A stretch of 64,000 bases of DNA from assembly GCF_002777965.1 (NCBI RefSeq), contig NZ_NGVR01000019.1, forward strand, positions 68,654 to 132,653, given 5' to 3'. The DNA is from Proteus columbae (GTDB taxonomy: Bacteria > Pseudomonadota > Gammaproteobacteria > Enterobacterales > Enterobacteriaceae). Under the pieces are notes generated by a model. That model did no database searches. It worked only from the letters and a program-made list of their open reading frames with translations, and was not told the origin of the DNA. Positions 46,106-57,215 of this stretch are shown one piece after another (positions within the stretch are counted from its first letter, which is position 1; the number at the start of each line of letters is the position of its first letter). A program made the translations under genes and the position numbers.

Positions 46106-46636
46106 ATGAATGAAGAGAAATTGCTCGCTCAGGCAGAAAAGATCTGCCAGAAACGAGGTGTTCGCCTGACTTCACAACGTCTGGCAGTATTGCGTCTAAT
46201 AGTGCAGCAACCTTCTGCTATCAGCGCATACGACTTATTGGATTTACTTCGCCAAGTTGAGCCACAAGCAAAACCGCCAACAGTTTATCGTGGGTTAGAG
46301 TTTTTACTTGAGCAAGGATTTATCCATAAAATAGAATCCACCAACAGTTATGTACTTTGTCATCATTTTGATGATGTTGAACATACGTCAGTAATGCTAA
46401 TTTGTGACCGCTGTTTATCTGTCACTGAAAAGAATAGCCATAAAATCGAAAATTCGATTTCATTACTGGCAAAAGAGAGTGGATTTCATTTACGACATAG
46501 CGTCATCGAAATTCATGGATTGTGTTCACAGTGCCACGAAGCACAAGAGTGTACACATCCTGAAGGTTGTCATCATGATCACAGTATGGATGATAATCTT
46601 AAGCAGAAAAAAACGGGCGACTATAAGCCTCGTTGA
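46106..46636 (+). CDS. zur: Zinc uptake regulator
   Basis: A 176-aa Fur-family repressor that shuts off zinc import genes when zinc is sufficient. The winged helix lies at residues 10-85 (GVRLTSQRLAVLRLI, PPTVYRGLEFLLEQGFIHK). Structural zinc cysteines occur as CDRC near 103 and CSQC near 143; the sensory region is HHFDDVEHTS. The tail is His/Cys-rich (CTHPEGCHHDHS), longer than usual, and may bind extra metal. In E. coli zur also lies next to the lexA-dinF region. The ribosome site is weak. Confidence 0.93.
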   Translation: MNEEKLLAQAEKICQKRGVRLTSQRLAVLRLIVQQPSAISAYDLLDLLRQVEPQAKPPTVYRGLEFLLEQGFIHKIESTNSYVLCHHFDDVEHTSVMLICDRCLSVTEKNSHKIENSISLLAKESGFHLRHSVIEIHGLCSQCHEAQECTHPEGCHHDHSMDDNLKQKKTGDYKPR

Positions 46637-46670
46637 TTGAGTAACTGTCAGTAATTCTAGACATAAAAAA

Positions 46671-46707
46671 ATGCAGATGATCTTGTGGTTTTACACATCA
46701 TCTGCAT
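46671..46707. terminator. Bidirectional terminator between zur and lexA
   Basis: Arms ATGCAGATGAT and ATCATCTGCAT with an inner GTG/CAC pairing. Seven A precede it, giving a T7 run on the minus strand, so it strongly terminates lexA and may also serve zur. Confidence 0.88.
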
Positions 46708-46746
46708 CTTCATAAAATAAGTTGTATTGACTTACTTTGGTACAAA

Positions 46747-47358
46747 TTACAGCCATTCGCCGTTACGAATAACCCCGACGGCTAAACCTTCCACAGTAAA
46801 GCTTTGCTCGCGTAAATCGACGATAATAGGTGAAAACTCTGGGTTTTCTGCATGAAGCTCAATTTTATTACCGCTTTTCTTAAAACGTTTTACTGTCACT
46901 TCATCTTCGATACGAGCCACAATAACTTGCCCGTTATGAACATCTTGCGTTTTATGCACAGCGAGTAAATCACCGTCCATAATACCGATATCTTTCATTG
47001 ACATACCATTAACGCGCAATAAAAAATCTGCACTTGGTTTAAATAGCATTGGGTCAACTTGATAATGGCTTTCAATATGCTCTTGCGCTAAAAGTGGTTC
47101 ACCAGCAGCGACTCGCCCAATTAATGGCAATCCTTCTGGCTCTTCTTCCATTAGCAAACGGATACCTCTGGATGCACCAGAGACAATTTCTATCACACCT
47201 TTACGAGCAAGAGCTTTTAAGTGCTCTTCTGCCGCATTTGGTGAGCGAAACCCAAGTTGGGAAGCTATTTCAGCCCGTGTTGGTGGCATACCCGTTTGCG
47301 AAATGTGATCACGAACCAAATCGTAAACCTGCTGCTGCCTTGCAGTTAATGCTTTCAT
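46747..47358 (-). CDS. lexA: SOS-response repressor LexA
   Basis: A 203-aa repressor of the SOS regulon. The N-terminal winged helix is residues 1-70 ([34 protein letters not shown]). The RecA-stimulated cleavage site is A85-G86 (GRVAAGEP), and the catalytic pair is Ser120 (NGMSMKD) and Lys157 (VTVKRF). Two LexA boxes lie just upstream of the start, so it represses itself. No dinF gene follows; dgkA is upstream and divergent in position but on the same strand. Confidence 0.98.
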   Translation of the reverse strand: MKALTARQQQVYDLVRDHISQTGMPPTRAEIASQLGFRSPNAAEEHLKALARKGVIEIVSGASRGIRLLMEEEPEGLPLIGRVAAGEPLLAQEHIESHYQVDPMLFKPSADFLLRVNGMSMKDIGIMDGDLLAVHKTQDVHNGQVIVARIEDEVTVKRFKKSGNKIELHAENPEFSPIIVDLREQSFTVEGLAVGVIRNGEWL

Positions 47359-47366
47359 TCCGCCCC

Positions 47367-47382
47367 CTGTTTGTTTATACAG
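47367..47382. promoter_or_regulatory. LexA box 1 upstream of lexA
   Basis: CTGTTTGTTTATACAG fits CTG-N10-CAG with an AT-rich centre, 9 bp upstream of the lexA start codon. Two boxes in tandem are also found at E. coli lexA. Confidence 0.88.
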
Positions 47383-47387
47383 TCAGA

Positions 47388-47403
47388 CTGTGAGTATATA
47401 CAG
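47388..47403. promoter_or_regulatory. LexA box 2 upstream of lexA
   Basis: CTGTGAGTATATACAG fits CTG-N10-CAG, 21 bp from box 1 centre to centre, which places both on the same DNA face for cooperative repression. Confidence 0.88.
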
Positions 47404-47485
47404 GTATATGACGATTTGAAACCTTAAATGAATATAAAACACGCATCTTTGGATTATTTTTCGACAAAAATCGAATTTTTTAACT

Positions 47486-47857
47486 TTATGCGAAGAAATG
47501 CCCCCAAAGAATGGTTACCCAAGTAAATAATCCCAATATAATAGCAATCAGAACGGCGGCAGAACCCATATCTTTTGCACGTCCGGATAATTCGTGGTAT
47601 TCAGATCCAATTCGATCGACAACGGCTTCTATTGCACTATTTACAAGTTCCAAGATCACAACCAATACAACGGAACCAATGAGTAAAATGCGCTCTAGAC
47701 CACTGACATCGATGAAAAATGAAAGGATAATTGCAACCAAGGTCACAATGGCTTCTTGTCTAAAAGCGGCTTCATTAATCCAAGCGGCACGAATGCCTTT
47801 GTATGAATAGCCACCAGCTTTGATGATTCGGGTAAGACCTTTATTTTGATTAGCCAT
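47486..47857 (-). CDS. dgkA: Diacylglycerol kinase
   Basis: A 123-aa inner-membrane kinase with three membrane segments that phosphorylates diacylglycerol to recycle it into phospholipid synthesis. The conserved active-site stretch [20 protein letters not shown] and [15 protein letters not shown] are intact. The start at 47857 ([18 protein letters not shown]) agrees with E. coli; the longer frame adds seven codons. It is divergent from plsB, as in E. coli. Confidence 0.96.
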   Translation of the reverse strand: MANQNKGLTRIIKAGGYSYKGIRAAWINEAAFRQEAIVTLVAIILSFFIDVSGLERILLIGSVVLVVILELVNSAIEAVVDRIGSEYHELSGRAKDMGSAAVLIAIILGLFTWVTILWGHFFA

Positions 47858-47987
47858 AATAAACTCTATCGAAAACAAACGATTATTTTGCCACTTTTCT
47901 CTATTAATATTGTCACAGCACCACAGATCTACGAAAGACTTTCTGTTATGCTTTCGAAGTATTGCTAATAAGAGGCTACAACTATTT

Positions 47988-50471
47988 ATGTCAGCTTGGC
48001 GTAAACTATATTATAACACATTGAATTTACCACTAAAATTACTGGTAAAAAGCAAACGAGTTCCGACTAATCCTATCACAGAATTAGGGCTAGATACGTC
48101 GCGATCTTTTCTTTATGTTCTGCCTTATCATTCCAAGGCGGACTTACTGACTTTAAGACAGCAATGTCTATCATTAGGATTGCCAGATCCACTGCAACCT
48201 ATTGAAATAGGCGGAACAAAGCTCCCTGCATACGTCTTTATTGATGACGGTCCAAGAGTATTTCGTTACTACTCTCCCGATCCTCGTAAAGATTCCGTTA
48301 AGACATTCCACGCTTATCTTGATGCTCATCGAAATAACCCACATCTTGATATCGAGATGTTGCCAGTTTCGGTGATGTTTGGACGCTCTCCAGGTCGTGA
48401 AGGCCATAATGGCGTTCCACATCTACGTGTGCTTAACGGTATCCAGAAATTTATCGCTATCCTCTGGTTAGGTCGTGATAGTTTTGTTCGTTTTTCACCC
48501 ACTGTATCAATGCGTGAAATGGCGAACGAACACGGTACTGACACCAGTATAGCTCGAAAACTTGCACGCGTTGCACGTATCCACTTTTCACGCCAGCGTT
48601 TAGCGGCTGTTGGCCCTAAATTGCCTGCACGCCAAGATCTCTTCAATAAATTACTTTCTTCGAAAGCCATTGAAAAAGCGATTGAAGATGAATCAAAAGC
48701 GAAGAAAATCTCACTGGATAAAGCACGTAAAAATGCCACTGATATCATGGAAGAAATTGCAGCTAATTTCTCATATGAAGCAGTGCGTATTAGTGATCGC
48801 GTATTAAGTTGGACATGGAATAAGCTCTACCAAGGTATCAACGTTTATAATGCCGAGCGAGTACGTAAACTCGCGCAAGATGGGCATGAAATCGTGTATG
48901 TTCCTTGTCACCGTAGCCATATGGACTACTTACTGCTTTCTTATGTGCTTTATCACCAAGGTTTAGTGCCCCCCCATATCGCGGCAGGTATTAACCTCAA
49001 TTTCTGGCCAGCAGGTCCTATTTTTCGCCGTTTAGGGGCTTTCTTTATTCGAAGAACCTTTAAAGGTAACAAGCTTTACTCCACCATTTTCCGCGAATAT
49101 TTAGGTGAGTTATTTACACGTGGCTACTCCATTGAATATTTTGTTGAAGGTGGGCGCTCTCGTACAGGTCGATTGTTAGATCCTAAAACAGGAACACTTT
49201 CAATGACAGTACAAGCCATGTTACGCGGTGAAACACGCCCTATCTCTGTTGTTCCAATTTATATTGGGTATGAGCACGTTATGGAAGTGGCAACCTATGC
49301 CAAAGAGTTACGTGGAGCAACAAAAGAGAAAGAAGGCTTTATGCAGATGGTCAGAGGATTACGTAAATTACGTAACCTTGGTCAAGGCTATGTGAACTTT
49401 GGTGAGCCGATTTCTGTTGTACAATACTTAAATCAGGCTGTACCACAATGGCGTGATGATATTGATCCCATTGAGCCACAACGCCCAAGTTGGTTAAACC
49501 CAGCAGTAAGCGCACTGGCTGATAACATTATGGTTAATATCAATAATGCAGCATCAATTAATGCGATCAACCTTGTTTCAACAGCCTTGTTGGCATCACG
49601 TCAGCGCGCACTCACAAGAGAGCAACTGCTAGAGCAAGTAGATTGTTATCTGCAATTATTACGCAATGTGCCTTATTCGACAGATATGATTGTGTCTGAT
49701 AAAAATGCTGAAGCCTTATTAGAACACGCCCTACAATCAGATAAATTCCAAGTCGAAAAAGACAGTCTGGGTGATATTGTGGTACTTCCTCGTGAAAGCG
49801 CGGTATTAATGACTTATTACCGTAATAACACAATCCACTTAATGGTCACTCCGTCATTAATTGCAAGCATCATCTTACATCATGAAAAAATTCATCGTGA
49901 TGATTTAATGAAACAAGTTGAGCTAATCTTCCCTCTTATTAAAGCGGAACTATTTATCCGTTATGAGAAAGAAGAACTCCCTGAAGTCATTAATACTCTG
50001 ATTGCAGAATTGTGCCGCCAGCGCCTGATTTGTTGTGATAGTGATGGCTTACTGCGTATCAATCCAGCGCGTATTCGTCCATTACAGCTTTTAGCCGCCA
50101 GCGTTAGAGAAACATTACAACGCTATGGTATTACACTCTCTTTGCTCAATTTTGCCCCTGAAATTAGCCGTGCATTATTGGAAAAAGAGAGCCGTATCTT
50201 GGCACAACGTCTTTCTGTCTTACATGGTATCAACGCGCCTGAATTCTTTGATAAAGCAGTATTCTCTACGTTAGTTTCAACACTACGTGAAGAAGGGTAT
50301 CTCAATGATAATGAAGATATTCTAAAGGCAGATGCTTCTGCTCTTTACCAAGTGATTGCAAAATTAATGTCACCAGAGATTCGTTTAACCATTGAAAGCG
50401 TGGGGATCACTGAAGATAACAATTCAGTACAAGCTGTTGACGAAAAAAGTGAGCCTAAAGCTGATGAATAA
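47988..50471 (+). CDS. plsB: Glycerol-3-phosphate acyltransferase
   Basis: An 827-aa inner-membrane-associated acyltransferase that makes lysophosphatidic acid, the first step of phospholipid synthesis. It has the acyltransferase motifs HRSHMD (HX4D) near residue 305, [22 protein letters not shown] and the conserved [11 protein letters not shown]. The start at 47988 ([19 protein letters not shown]) aligns with E. coli PlsB (807 aa); a TTG 26 codons upstream has no support. The acidic end (about 20 residues) is longer than in E. coli. Confidence 0.96.
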   Translation: MSAWRKLYYNTLNLPLKLLVKSKRVPTNPITELGLDTSRSFLYVLPYHSKADLLTLRQQCLSLGLPDPLQPIEIGGTKLPAYVFIDDGPRVFRYYSPDPRKDSVKTFHAYLDAHRNNPHLDIEMLPVSVMFGRSPGREGHNGVPHLRVLNGIQKFIAILWLGRDSFVRFSPTVSMREMANEHGTDTSIARKLARVARIHFSRQRLAAVGPKLPARQDLFNKLLSSKAIEKAIEDESKAKKISLDKARKNATDIMEEIAANFSYEAVRISDRVLSWTWNKLYQGINVYNAERVRKLAQDGHEIVYVPCHRSHMDYLLLSYVLYHQGLVPPHIAAGINLNFWPAGPIFRRLGAFFIRRTFKGNKLYSTIFREYLGELFTRGYSIEYFVEGGRSRTGRLLDPKTGTLSMTVQAMLRGETRPISVVPIYIGYEHVMEVATYAKELRGATKEKEGFMQMVRGLRKLRNLGQGYVNFGEPISVVQYLNQAVPQWRDDIDPIEPQRPSWLNPAVSALADNIMVNINNAASINAINLVSTALLASRQRALTREQLLEQVDCYLQLLRNVPYSTDMIVSDKNAEALLEHALQSDKFQVEKDSLGDIVVLPRESAVLMTYYRNNTIHLMVTPSLIASIILHHEKIHRDDLMKQVELIFPLIKAELFIRYEKEELPEVINTLIAELCRQRLICCDSDGLLRINPARIRPLQLLAASVRETLQRYGITLSLLNFAPEISRALLEKESRILAQRLSVLHGINAPEFFDKAVFSTLVSTLREEGYLNDNEDILKADASALYQVIAKLMSPEIRLTIESVGITEDNNSVQAVDEKSEPKADE

Positions 50472-50500
50472 TCAGTAAATAGTGCTATGACCGAAATAGA

Positions 50501-50529
50501 AAAGGGATAAGCTCATTGCTTATCCCTTT
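50501..50529. terminator. Bidirectional terminator between plsB and ubiA
   Basis: AAAGGGATAAGC, loop TCATT and GCTTATCCCTTT, followed by TTTG on the plus strand. It suits both converging genes. Confidence 0.9.
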
Positions 50530-50573
50530 TTGTTTCTACTCAATAGTAGAGAATACTTCAGCGCTTACTTATA

Positions 50574-51428
50574 TTAAAAATAACTAAATAAAATACCCGC
50601 AAATAAAACAAAACCAACATAGTTATTATTCATAAAAGCTTGGAAACACGGTGCTCTTTCACGCTCTGCAATAAGTTTCTGTTGATAAATAAACAGTGCG
50701 GTTACTAACAATAACGACCAGTAGTAGATACCTTTCAGGTTCAGCAAAATACCGATACCCACTAATAATGCCAACATCACCAGTTGTAAAATACCAATAA
50801 TAATTTTGTCATAACGACCGAATAAAATGGCGGTAGATTTAACCCCAATTTTTATATCATCATTACGATCAACCATTGCATATTGCGTATCGTAAACAAC
50901 AGACCAGATAATATTGACAAGGAATAATAACCAACACACTAATGGTAAACTTTCAGAGACGGCAGCAAATCCCATTGGGATTGACCAACCAAAAGCCATG
51001 CCTAAAATAAGCTGAGGTAAATTACTAAACCGCTTAACGAAAGGATAAAACCATGCTAGTGCAAGCCCAGCCACAGAGAGCCAAATAGTCATGGTATTAA
51101 GTGTTAGGACTAATGCAAAGGACAAGAGTACCAAAACAATAAATAAAATTTTGCTCTCTTTTTCTGTCACAGCCCCACTAGGTAATGGTCGATTTTTAGT
51201 TCGTTCAACACTGCCATCAATTTTCCGGTCAGCAAAGTCGTTTATTACACACCCAGCGGCACGCATAGAGAACACGCCAATAGTAAAGACAATCAGAATA
51301 TGCCAATCAGGAAAGCCTTTAGCAGCAATCCATAAAGCCCAATAAGTTGGCCAAAGTAATAATAGCGCTCCGATAGGTTTATCTATACGCATTAAACGGC
51401 TATATGCTTGCCATTTACTTTGCGTCAT
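50574..51428 (-). CDS. ubiA: 4-hydroxybenzoate octaprenyltransferase
   Basis: A 284-aa inner-membrane prenyltransferase joining the octaprenyl chain to 4-hydroxybenzoate in ubiquinone synthesis. It has about eight hydrophobic segments and the two Asp-rich motifs, [19 protein letters not shown] near residue 68 and [12 protein letters not shown] near 190. The start at 51428 ([10 protein letters not shown]) has GGAGGGA upstream; a TTG four codons earlier overlaps that site. It follows ubiC by 28 bp. Confidence 0.95.
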   Translation of the reverse strand: MTQSKWQAYSRLMRIDKPIGALLLLWPTYWALWIAAKGFPDWHILIVFTIGVFSMRAAGCVINDFADRKIDGSVERTKNRPLPSGAVTEKESKILFIVLVLLSFALVLTLNTMTIWLSVAGLALAWFYPFVKRFSNLPQLILGMAFGWSIPMGFAAVSESLPLVCWLLFLVNIIWSVVYDTQYAMVDRNDDIKIGVKSTAILFGRYDKIIIGILQLVMLALLVGIGILLNLKGIYYWSLLLVTALFIYQQKLIAERERAPCFQAFMNNNYVGFVLFAGILFSYF

Positions 51429-51456
51429 ACTTCCCTCCAATTTTAGCTCCCCCTAA

Positions 51457-51966
51457 TTACTTCTCATACACTGGTGATGCAGGTAGAAACATCTCGGTTA
51501 ATAATAAAGGTTTATCTGAAAGCTGGAAACGAGAACGGCGTAGCCAATACCCATTTTGTTGCCCGATATGAATAAAATCACGACTTAAGGTTGTTTCCTG
51601 AAACAGATAACGCCCAAGTGGAACGGTTCTTAGATTGACCAGTTTTCTATCTTCGCCTGTCAATGTCTCTTCTGGTACTAACGTCCGTCCTAATAACCAA
51701 GGAATATCGTCACCACACAATACCACTTCTCTTAACCAATAACGCTGACTTTTGGGTAAACACGCTTTTTCGTCAGCGGGTTCAATAATGTCAATAAATC
51801 CTTCTTGATAAGGCATCACTGTAACTTTTTGACAATGCTGTTCAAACCGTTGTGTCATTGAGCCTAATTCCATTAACCAACTTAATGTACTTTCTTTAAT
51901 ATTTTCATGTTCCTCACTGGGTAACCAATGGATAGGAGCAGGGGTAATTATTGATTTTTTGAACAT
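51457..51966 (-). CDS. ubiC: Chorismate pyruvate-lyase
   Basis: A 169-aa enzyme that cleaves chorismate to 4-hydroxybenzoate and pyruvate, supplying UbiA. The conserved [37 protein letters not shown] and [20 protein letters not shown] are all present, including the active-site arginine and glutamates. The start at 51966 (MFKKSIITP) gives the family length (165 aa in E. coli). A longer frame begins at 52017, but its leader is not conserved, and neither start has a good ribosome site. Confidence 0.9.
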   Translation of the reverse strand: MFKKSIITPAPIHWLPSEEHENIKESTLSWLMELGSMTQRFEQHCQKVTVMPYQEGFIDIIEPADEKACLPKSQRYWLREVVLCGDDIPWLLGRTLVPEETLTGEDRKLVNLRTVPLGRYLFQETTLSRDFIHIGQQNGYWLRRSRFQLSDKPLLLTEMFLPASPVYEK

Positions 51967-52127
51967 TATTTCATCATCACGCGTTGATGATCCTAGCTTG
52001 TGTGAGTCATGATGCATAAGGATATCATGATGTGACTAAGGGAAGTTAAAAGCTGATAACATTTCGCATAAATAATCTAAAAAAGCGTTAAAAGAAAATT
52101 AGATTGGGTGCTAAATAATCAAAAAAC

Positions 52128-52152
52128 AAAGGAGGTTATAAAAACCTCCTTT
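52128..52152 (-). terminator. Terminator of pgi
   Basis: Perfect arms AAAGGAGGTT and AACCTCCTTT around 5 nt, followed on the minus strand by GTTTTTTG. It begins 36 bp past the pgi stop. Confidence 0.88.
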
Positions 52153-52187
52153 TTATCTAACCAACTACTTATATTCAGTTTATTCGA

Positions 52188-53834
<1,647 letters not shown>

Positions 53835-54099
53835 TCACAATACTCTCTTAAGATTACAATCCAATATTCTCAGATTGTAGCCTGACATTTAATAGTTACA
53901 GTCAATTCTTTCTCATTTGATGATATTGGTCAAAACCATTCAATAAATCTAGTACTAATTACTTACATAGGTAAAACCGATAATGCGGAGCTGATTATTA
54001 ATTAAATTGATTATTCTTCACTCTGCATTGACTCTCTACTTAATAACCGATATTCCTAAGTGTGTCCAACATCTCATTTTTGCCTAAAGGAATACGACA

Positions 54100-55479
54100 A
54101 TGACTGATAATACTGCTACGCCTTCATCATCTTCTTCTCCATACACTATCGCTAAATTTGGTGGCACCAGTGTTGCTAACTTTTCAGCAATGGAAAAATG
54201 CGCAGATATTATTCTTAAACAAAAGTCAGTTCGTGTTGTTGTTCTTTCGGCATCTGCGGGAATTACTAATTTATTAATTGAACTTGCAGCAGGGGCTGAG
54301 CCTTCACAACGAGATGCTTTGCTGTCACAAGTTCGTGATATTGAATACGCCATTATTAATCAGCTTTCTCAGCCAGACATTATTTCTCAAGAAATAAACC
54401 GCCTGCTTGAGAATATTGAGATGCTCTCTGAAGCGGCTTCACTTGCTACATCTGACGCATTGACAGACGAATTAGTCAGTCACGGCGAATTAATGTCAAC
54501 ATTGCTATTTGTTGAATTATTACGTGAAAAAGGCATACAGGCAGATTGGTTTGATGTCAGAAAAGTGATGAAAACAAATGATCTATTTTGTCATGCTGAA
54601 CCTGATATGGCACAACTTACCGAGCTCACAAAAAGCCTTATTCAACCTCGTCTAGAAGAAACCGTTATTGTCACTCAAGGTTTTATTGGTCAAGAGCCTA
54701 AAGGTAGAACCACAACACTAGGACGTGGTGGTAGCGACTATACCGCGGCACTTATTGGTGAAGCGCTGGGAATGTCTCGTGTGGATATTTGGACGGATGT
54801 ACCAGGTATTTACAGTACCGACCCAAGAATAGTGCCAGAGGCACATCGTATTGATCAAATCGCCTTTAATGAAGCGGCTGAAATGGCAACTTTTGGTGCT
54901 AAAATATTGCATCCTGCCACATTATTACCTGCTGTTCGTAGTGGTATTCCGGTGTTTGTTGGCTCAAGCAAAGCACCAGAAGAAGGCGGCACTTTAGTTT
55001 GTGCTCAAACAGAAAATCCACCCGTATTCCGCGCGATTGCATTACGTAGAAAGCAAACGTTGCTCACATTACATAGCCTAAAAATGCTTCATGCGCGTGG
55101 CTTCTTGGCAGAAATTTTCACCATCTTATCACGCCACCATATTTCAGTTGATGTGATAACAACATCTGAAGTCAGTATTGCTTTAACTCTTGATACAACA
55201 GGTACAACAAATTCATCAGGCAGTTTATTAACAAATGCCTTATTAACAGAGCTTTCTGCATTATGCCGTGTTGAAGTAGAAGAAGATCTGGCATTAGTTG
55301 CCGTAATTGGTAACTCACTTTCACAAGTGAATGGTTTAGGTATTAAAATTTTCGGGACATTAGAAGATTACAATATTCGTATGATAAGCCATGGTGCAAG
55401 TACCCATAATTTATGTTTATTAGTTGATGGCAAAGATGCGGATAATATTGTGCGTAAATTACATGATACTTTGTTTTAA
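54100..55479 (+). CDS. lysC: Lysine-sensitive aspartokinase III
   Basis: A 459-aa aspartate kinase that commits aspartate to lysine, threonine and methionine synthesis. It has the N-terminal kinase motif AKFGGTSVANF near residue 18, TLGRGGSDYTAALIGEAL near 207 and two C-terminal ACT domains (TLLTLHSLKML, VAVIGNSLSQ) that bind lysine. The first ten residues are a Ser/Thr-rich extra stretch relative to E. coli (449 aa). Translation starts behind AAAGGAA. The leader (53835-54099) shows none of the conserved lysine-riboswitch blocks, unlike E. coli lysC; it can form a weak hairpin, AATGCGGAG pairing with CTCTGCATT. Confidence 0.96.
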   Translation: MTDNTATPSSSSSPYTIAKFGGTSVANFSAMEKCADIILKQKSVRVVVLSASAGITNLLIELAAGAEPSQRDALLSQVRDIEYAIINQLSQPDIISQEINRLLENIEMLSEAASLATSDALTDELVSHGELMSTLLFVELLREKGIQADWFDVRKVMKTNDLFCHAEPDMAQLTELTKSLIQPRLEETVIVTQGFIGQEPKGRTTTLGRGGSDYTAALIGEALGMSRVDIWTDVPGIYSTDPRIVPEAHRIDQIAFNEAAEMATFGAKILHPATLLPAVRSGIPVFVGSSKAPEEGGTLVCAQTENPPVFRAIALRRKQTLLTLHSLKMLHARGFLAEIFTILSRHHISVDVITTSEVSIALTLDTTGTTNSSGSLLTNALLTELSALCRVEVEEDLALVAVIGNSLSQVNGLGIKIFGTLEDYNIRMISHGASTHNLCLLVDGKDADNIVRKLHDTLF

Positions 55480-55500
55480 TTAATGATTAATTATCAATAT

Positions 55501-55540
55501 ATAAAAGAGAGATAAGAAATTATTTCTCTTTTATTTTTTA
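55501..55540 (+). terminator. Intrinsic terminator of lysC
   Basis: Arms ATAAAAGAGA and TCTCTTTTAT (55501-55510 and 55525-55534) followed by TTTTTA; 22 bp past the lysC stop. Confidence 0.85.
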
Positions 55541-55633
55541 GCCTTAATTTTATTAATGATACAAGTTTTAAAGTCATGTTCCTTACCTTGATTAAAATAA
55601 AGTTACCCAGTCAATAAATAAGGTAATTAACAC

Positions 55634-56428
55634 ATGAAAGTATATAATGACTTTAGTATCTTTGATATTCTTAAAAATGCCGAAAGTAAAAAATCCATTT
55701 CAAAATCCGAGTTTGAAAACATAAAAGGTGAAATAGTATCACTTCGTAATCAAGTTATGTTTAATGAGGCTAATAAAAGTGATTCTGCTTTTTATAAAGG
55801 TGTTCCCGAACCTGAAACAGTAAAATTTTTATACCATGTAGAAGTCAATAAAAATGAGCAGACAAAGATAAATCCAGACTATAACGAAATGCTTGTAAAT
55901 TCAGATTGCGCCAAGCTTATGTTAAGTTTGTATAACAAGACTGGAAATAAAATAGCACATAAAGAAGAGAATATAAAATTTTATAAAGATGTTTTGAAAA
56001 ATAATGAACATCTAACCACAATAAAAGAAAATATCAAAATTAACAAAGAGTTAATTAAATTATCAATTGAGATGATATTAAAAAAATTCACAGAATTAGT
56101 TGGAAACTGTCATGATACCTCAGATAAAGAGAGTGAAATAAAAGAGTATCAAGAAAAGTTAAATTCTATATCAGATTATATTAATAACTCAAGTATTGAT
56201 AATTTACTTAATGGTAAAGATATAGAAAAAAAACGTTTCACATTAGATATAAATAACTACCTAAAAAGCTCAACAATCATTAAAGATATTTTAATTGAAA
56301 TAATTAAAAAATATAATTCGGATAATTTTATATTATCTCACGTTAACGATCTCTCAAACAGCCCTATTATCTTGAATAAGATAGAGGAACACCTAAATCT
56401 TGTAAATACAATGAACAGCAAGATTTAA
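55634..56428 (+). CDS. AT-rich Lys/Asn-rich helical protein of unknown function
   Basis: A 264-aa protein with strikingly high Lys, Asn, Ile and Glu content and much lower GC than lysC or metH beside it. Most of it is predicted helical and charged (for example NEHLTTIKENIKINKELIKLSIE near residues 120-145), suggesting coiled coils. There is no signal peptide, membrane helix or recognised domain; a PEPETVKFLYHVEVNK stretch near residue 57 may be a small folded part. It starts behind AAGGTAA and ends at a bidirectional terminator, so it is a self-contained transcription unit. Composition suggests horizontal acquisition. It resembles the other AT-rich gene at 15338 in composition only. Confidence 0.7.
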   Translation: MKVYNDFSIFDILKNAESKKSISKSEFENIKGEIVSLRNQVMFNEANKSDSAFYKGVPEPETVKFLYHVEVNKNEQTKINPDYNEMLVNSDCAKLMLSLYNKTGNKIAHKEENIKFYKDVLKNNEHLTTIKENIKINKELIKLSIEMILKKFTELVGNCHDTSDKESEIKEYQEKLNSISDYINNSSIDNLLNGKDIEKKRFTLDINNYLKSSTIIKDILIEIIKKYNSDNFILSHVNDLSNSPIILNKIEEHLNLVNTMNSKI

Positions 56429-56462
56429 AAACATCTGTAATCATATACTTCTATTTTAATTT

Positions 56463-56493
56463 AAATAAGCTTCCCTAAAAGAGAAGCTTATTT
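56463..56493. terminator. Bidirectional terminator between two unknown genes
   Basis: AAATAAGCTTC and GAAGCTTATTT around a 9-nt loop, followed by TTATAG. It separates the converging genes at 55634 and 56504. Confidence 0.85.
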
Positions 56494-56503
56494 TTATAGA
56501 AAA

Positions 56504-57082
56504 TTAATAAACCCGATAACCACCGTATTTTTTGGCAAATTGATTAAATTTGCCGAAATCAATTAAAGCAATTTCTAAAGAACGATGAGCAAGATGAGAC
56601 ATCTTTGCAATTTTTTCGACAAAAACACGGTTATCTTCTAGCAACTTAGTGGTAAGCGTAGCTGCAATTATTTCGCACTCTTTCGGTGTCACTATCCAAC
56701 CATCATTGGTGGCAAACTTACGAATGGGGATATTGCCTTCTTTCTCACTTTCTTTTGCTAATAGAGCCTCTTCTTCTTTCATTGCCTGTTTAAATAACAC
56801 AATTTCCTCTTCAACAGGCTCAGGGGAAGTAGGAATTTTATGATAAATATAGTCACCGACCTCTTCGATTCGTGCCGGTGTCATTTCGGCTTTCAGCCAA
56901 ATTTTATCAAATGCTTTTTCATCTAAAATAGCATCGGTATCTAAGCTTCCTGTTAGTTGCATCAGATTTAAAAAAGCATTAATTAAAACTTCACTTAATG
57001 GATAATTTCCTTTTGCTAAAGAAGGAAACGGCACCTCAGCGCCAGCAGGTGGGGTTTTCTGAAGGTACAAAGTATAGTTCAT
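56504..57082 (-). CDS. Conserved-looking protein of unknown function
   Basis: A 192-aa soluble acidic protein with normal codon use and an AAAGGACA ribosome site. The N-terminus (MNYTLYLQKTPPAGAEVPF) is followed by a helical region, a Glu-rich stretch (PEPVEEEIVLFKQAMKEEEALL, about 90-115) and a C-terminal segment DFGKFNQFAKKYGGYRVY. I do not recognise the family. The pattern of N-terminal beta strand then helices is seen in small cytoplasmic or immunity-type proteins, but no toxin gene is adjacent. Confidence 0.75.
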   Translation of the reverse strand: MNYTLYLQKTPPAGAEVPFPSLAKGNYPLSEVLINAFLNLMQLTGSLDTDAILDEKAFDKIWLKAEMTPARIEEVGDYIYHKIPTSPEPVEEEIVLFKQAMKEEEALLAKESEKEGNIPIRKFATNDGWIVTPKECEIIAATLTTKLLEDNRVFVEKIAKMSHLAHRSLEIALIDFGKFNQFAKKYGGYRVY

Positions 57083-57154
57083 TGTAATGTCCTTTTTTCT
57101 GATACAGGTTCACTGCTTAAACATCTTTAATGGGAGCGACTAGTGAGAATAACA

Positions 57155-57174
57155 AGGGGATATTACTATCCCCT
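57155..57174 (-). terminator. Hairpin downstream of metH
   Basis: AGGGGATA, a TTAC loop and TATCCCCT, 42 bp past the metH stop, partly enclosed by TAGTGAG/CTCACTA. There is no T-run on the minus strand, so it may be a processing or weak termination site. Confidence 0.5.
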
Positions 57175-57215
57175 CACTATTTATTACATTATTGAGATCT
57201 GAAAATAAAAATAAA

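Noticed and set aside
53835..54099. Lysine riboswitch before lysC
   Set aside because: Expected from E. coli, but the conserved blocks are absent and the region is AT-rich with only a weak hairpin.
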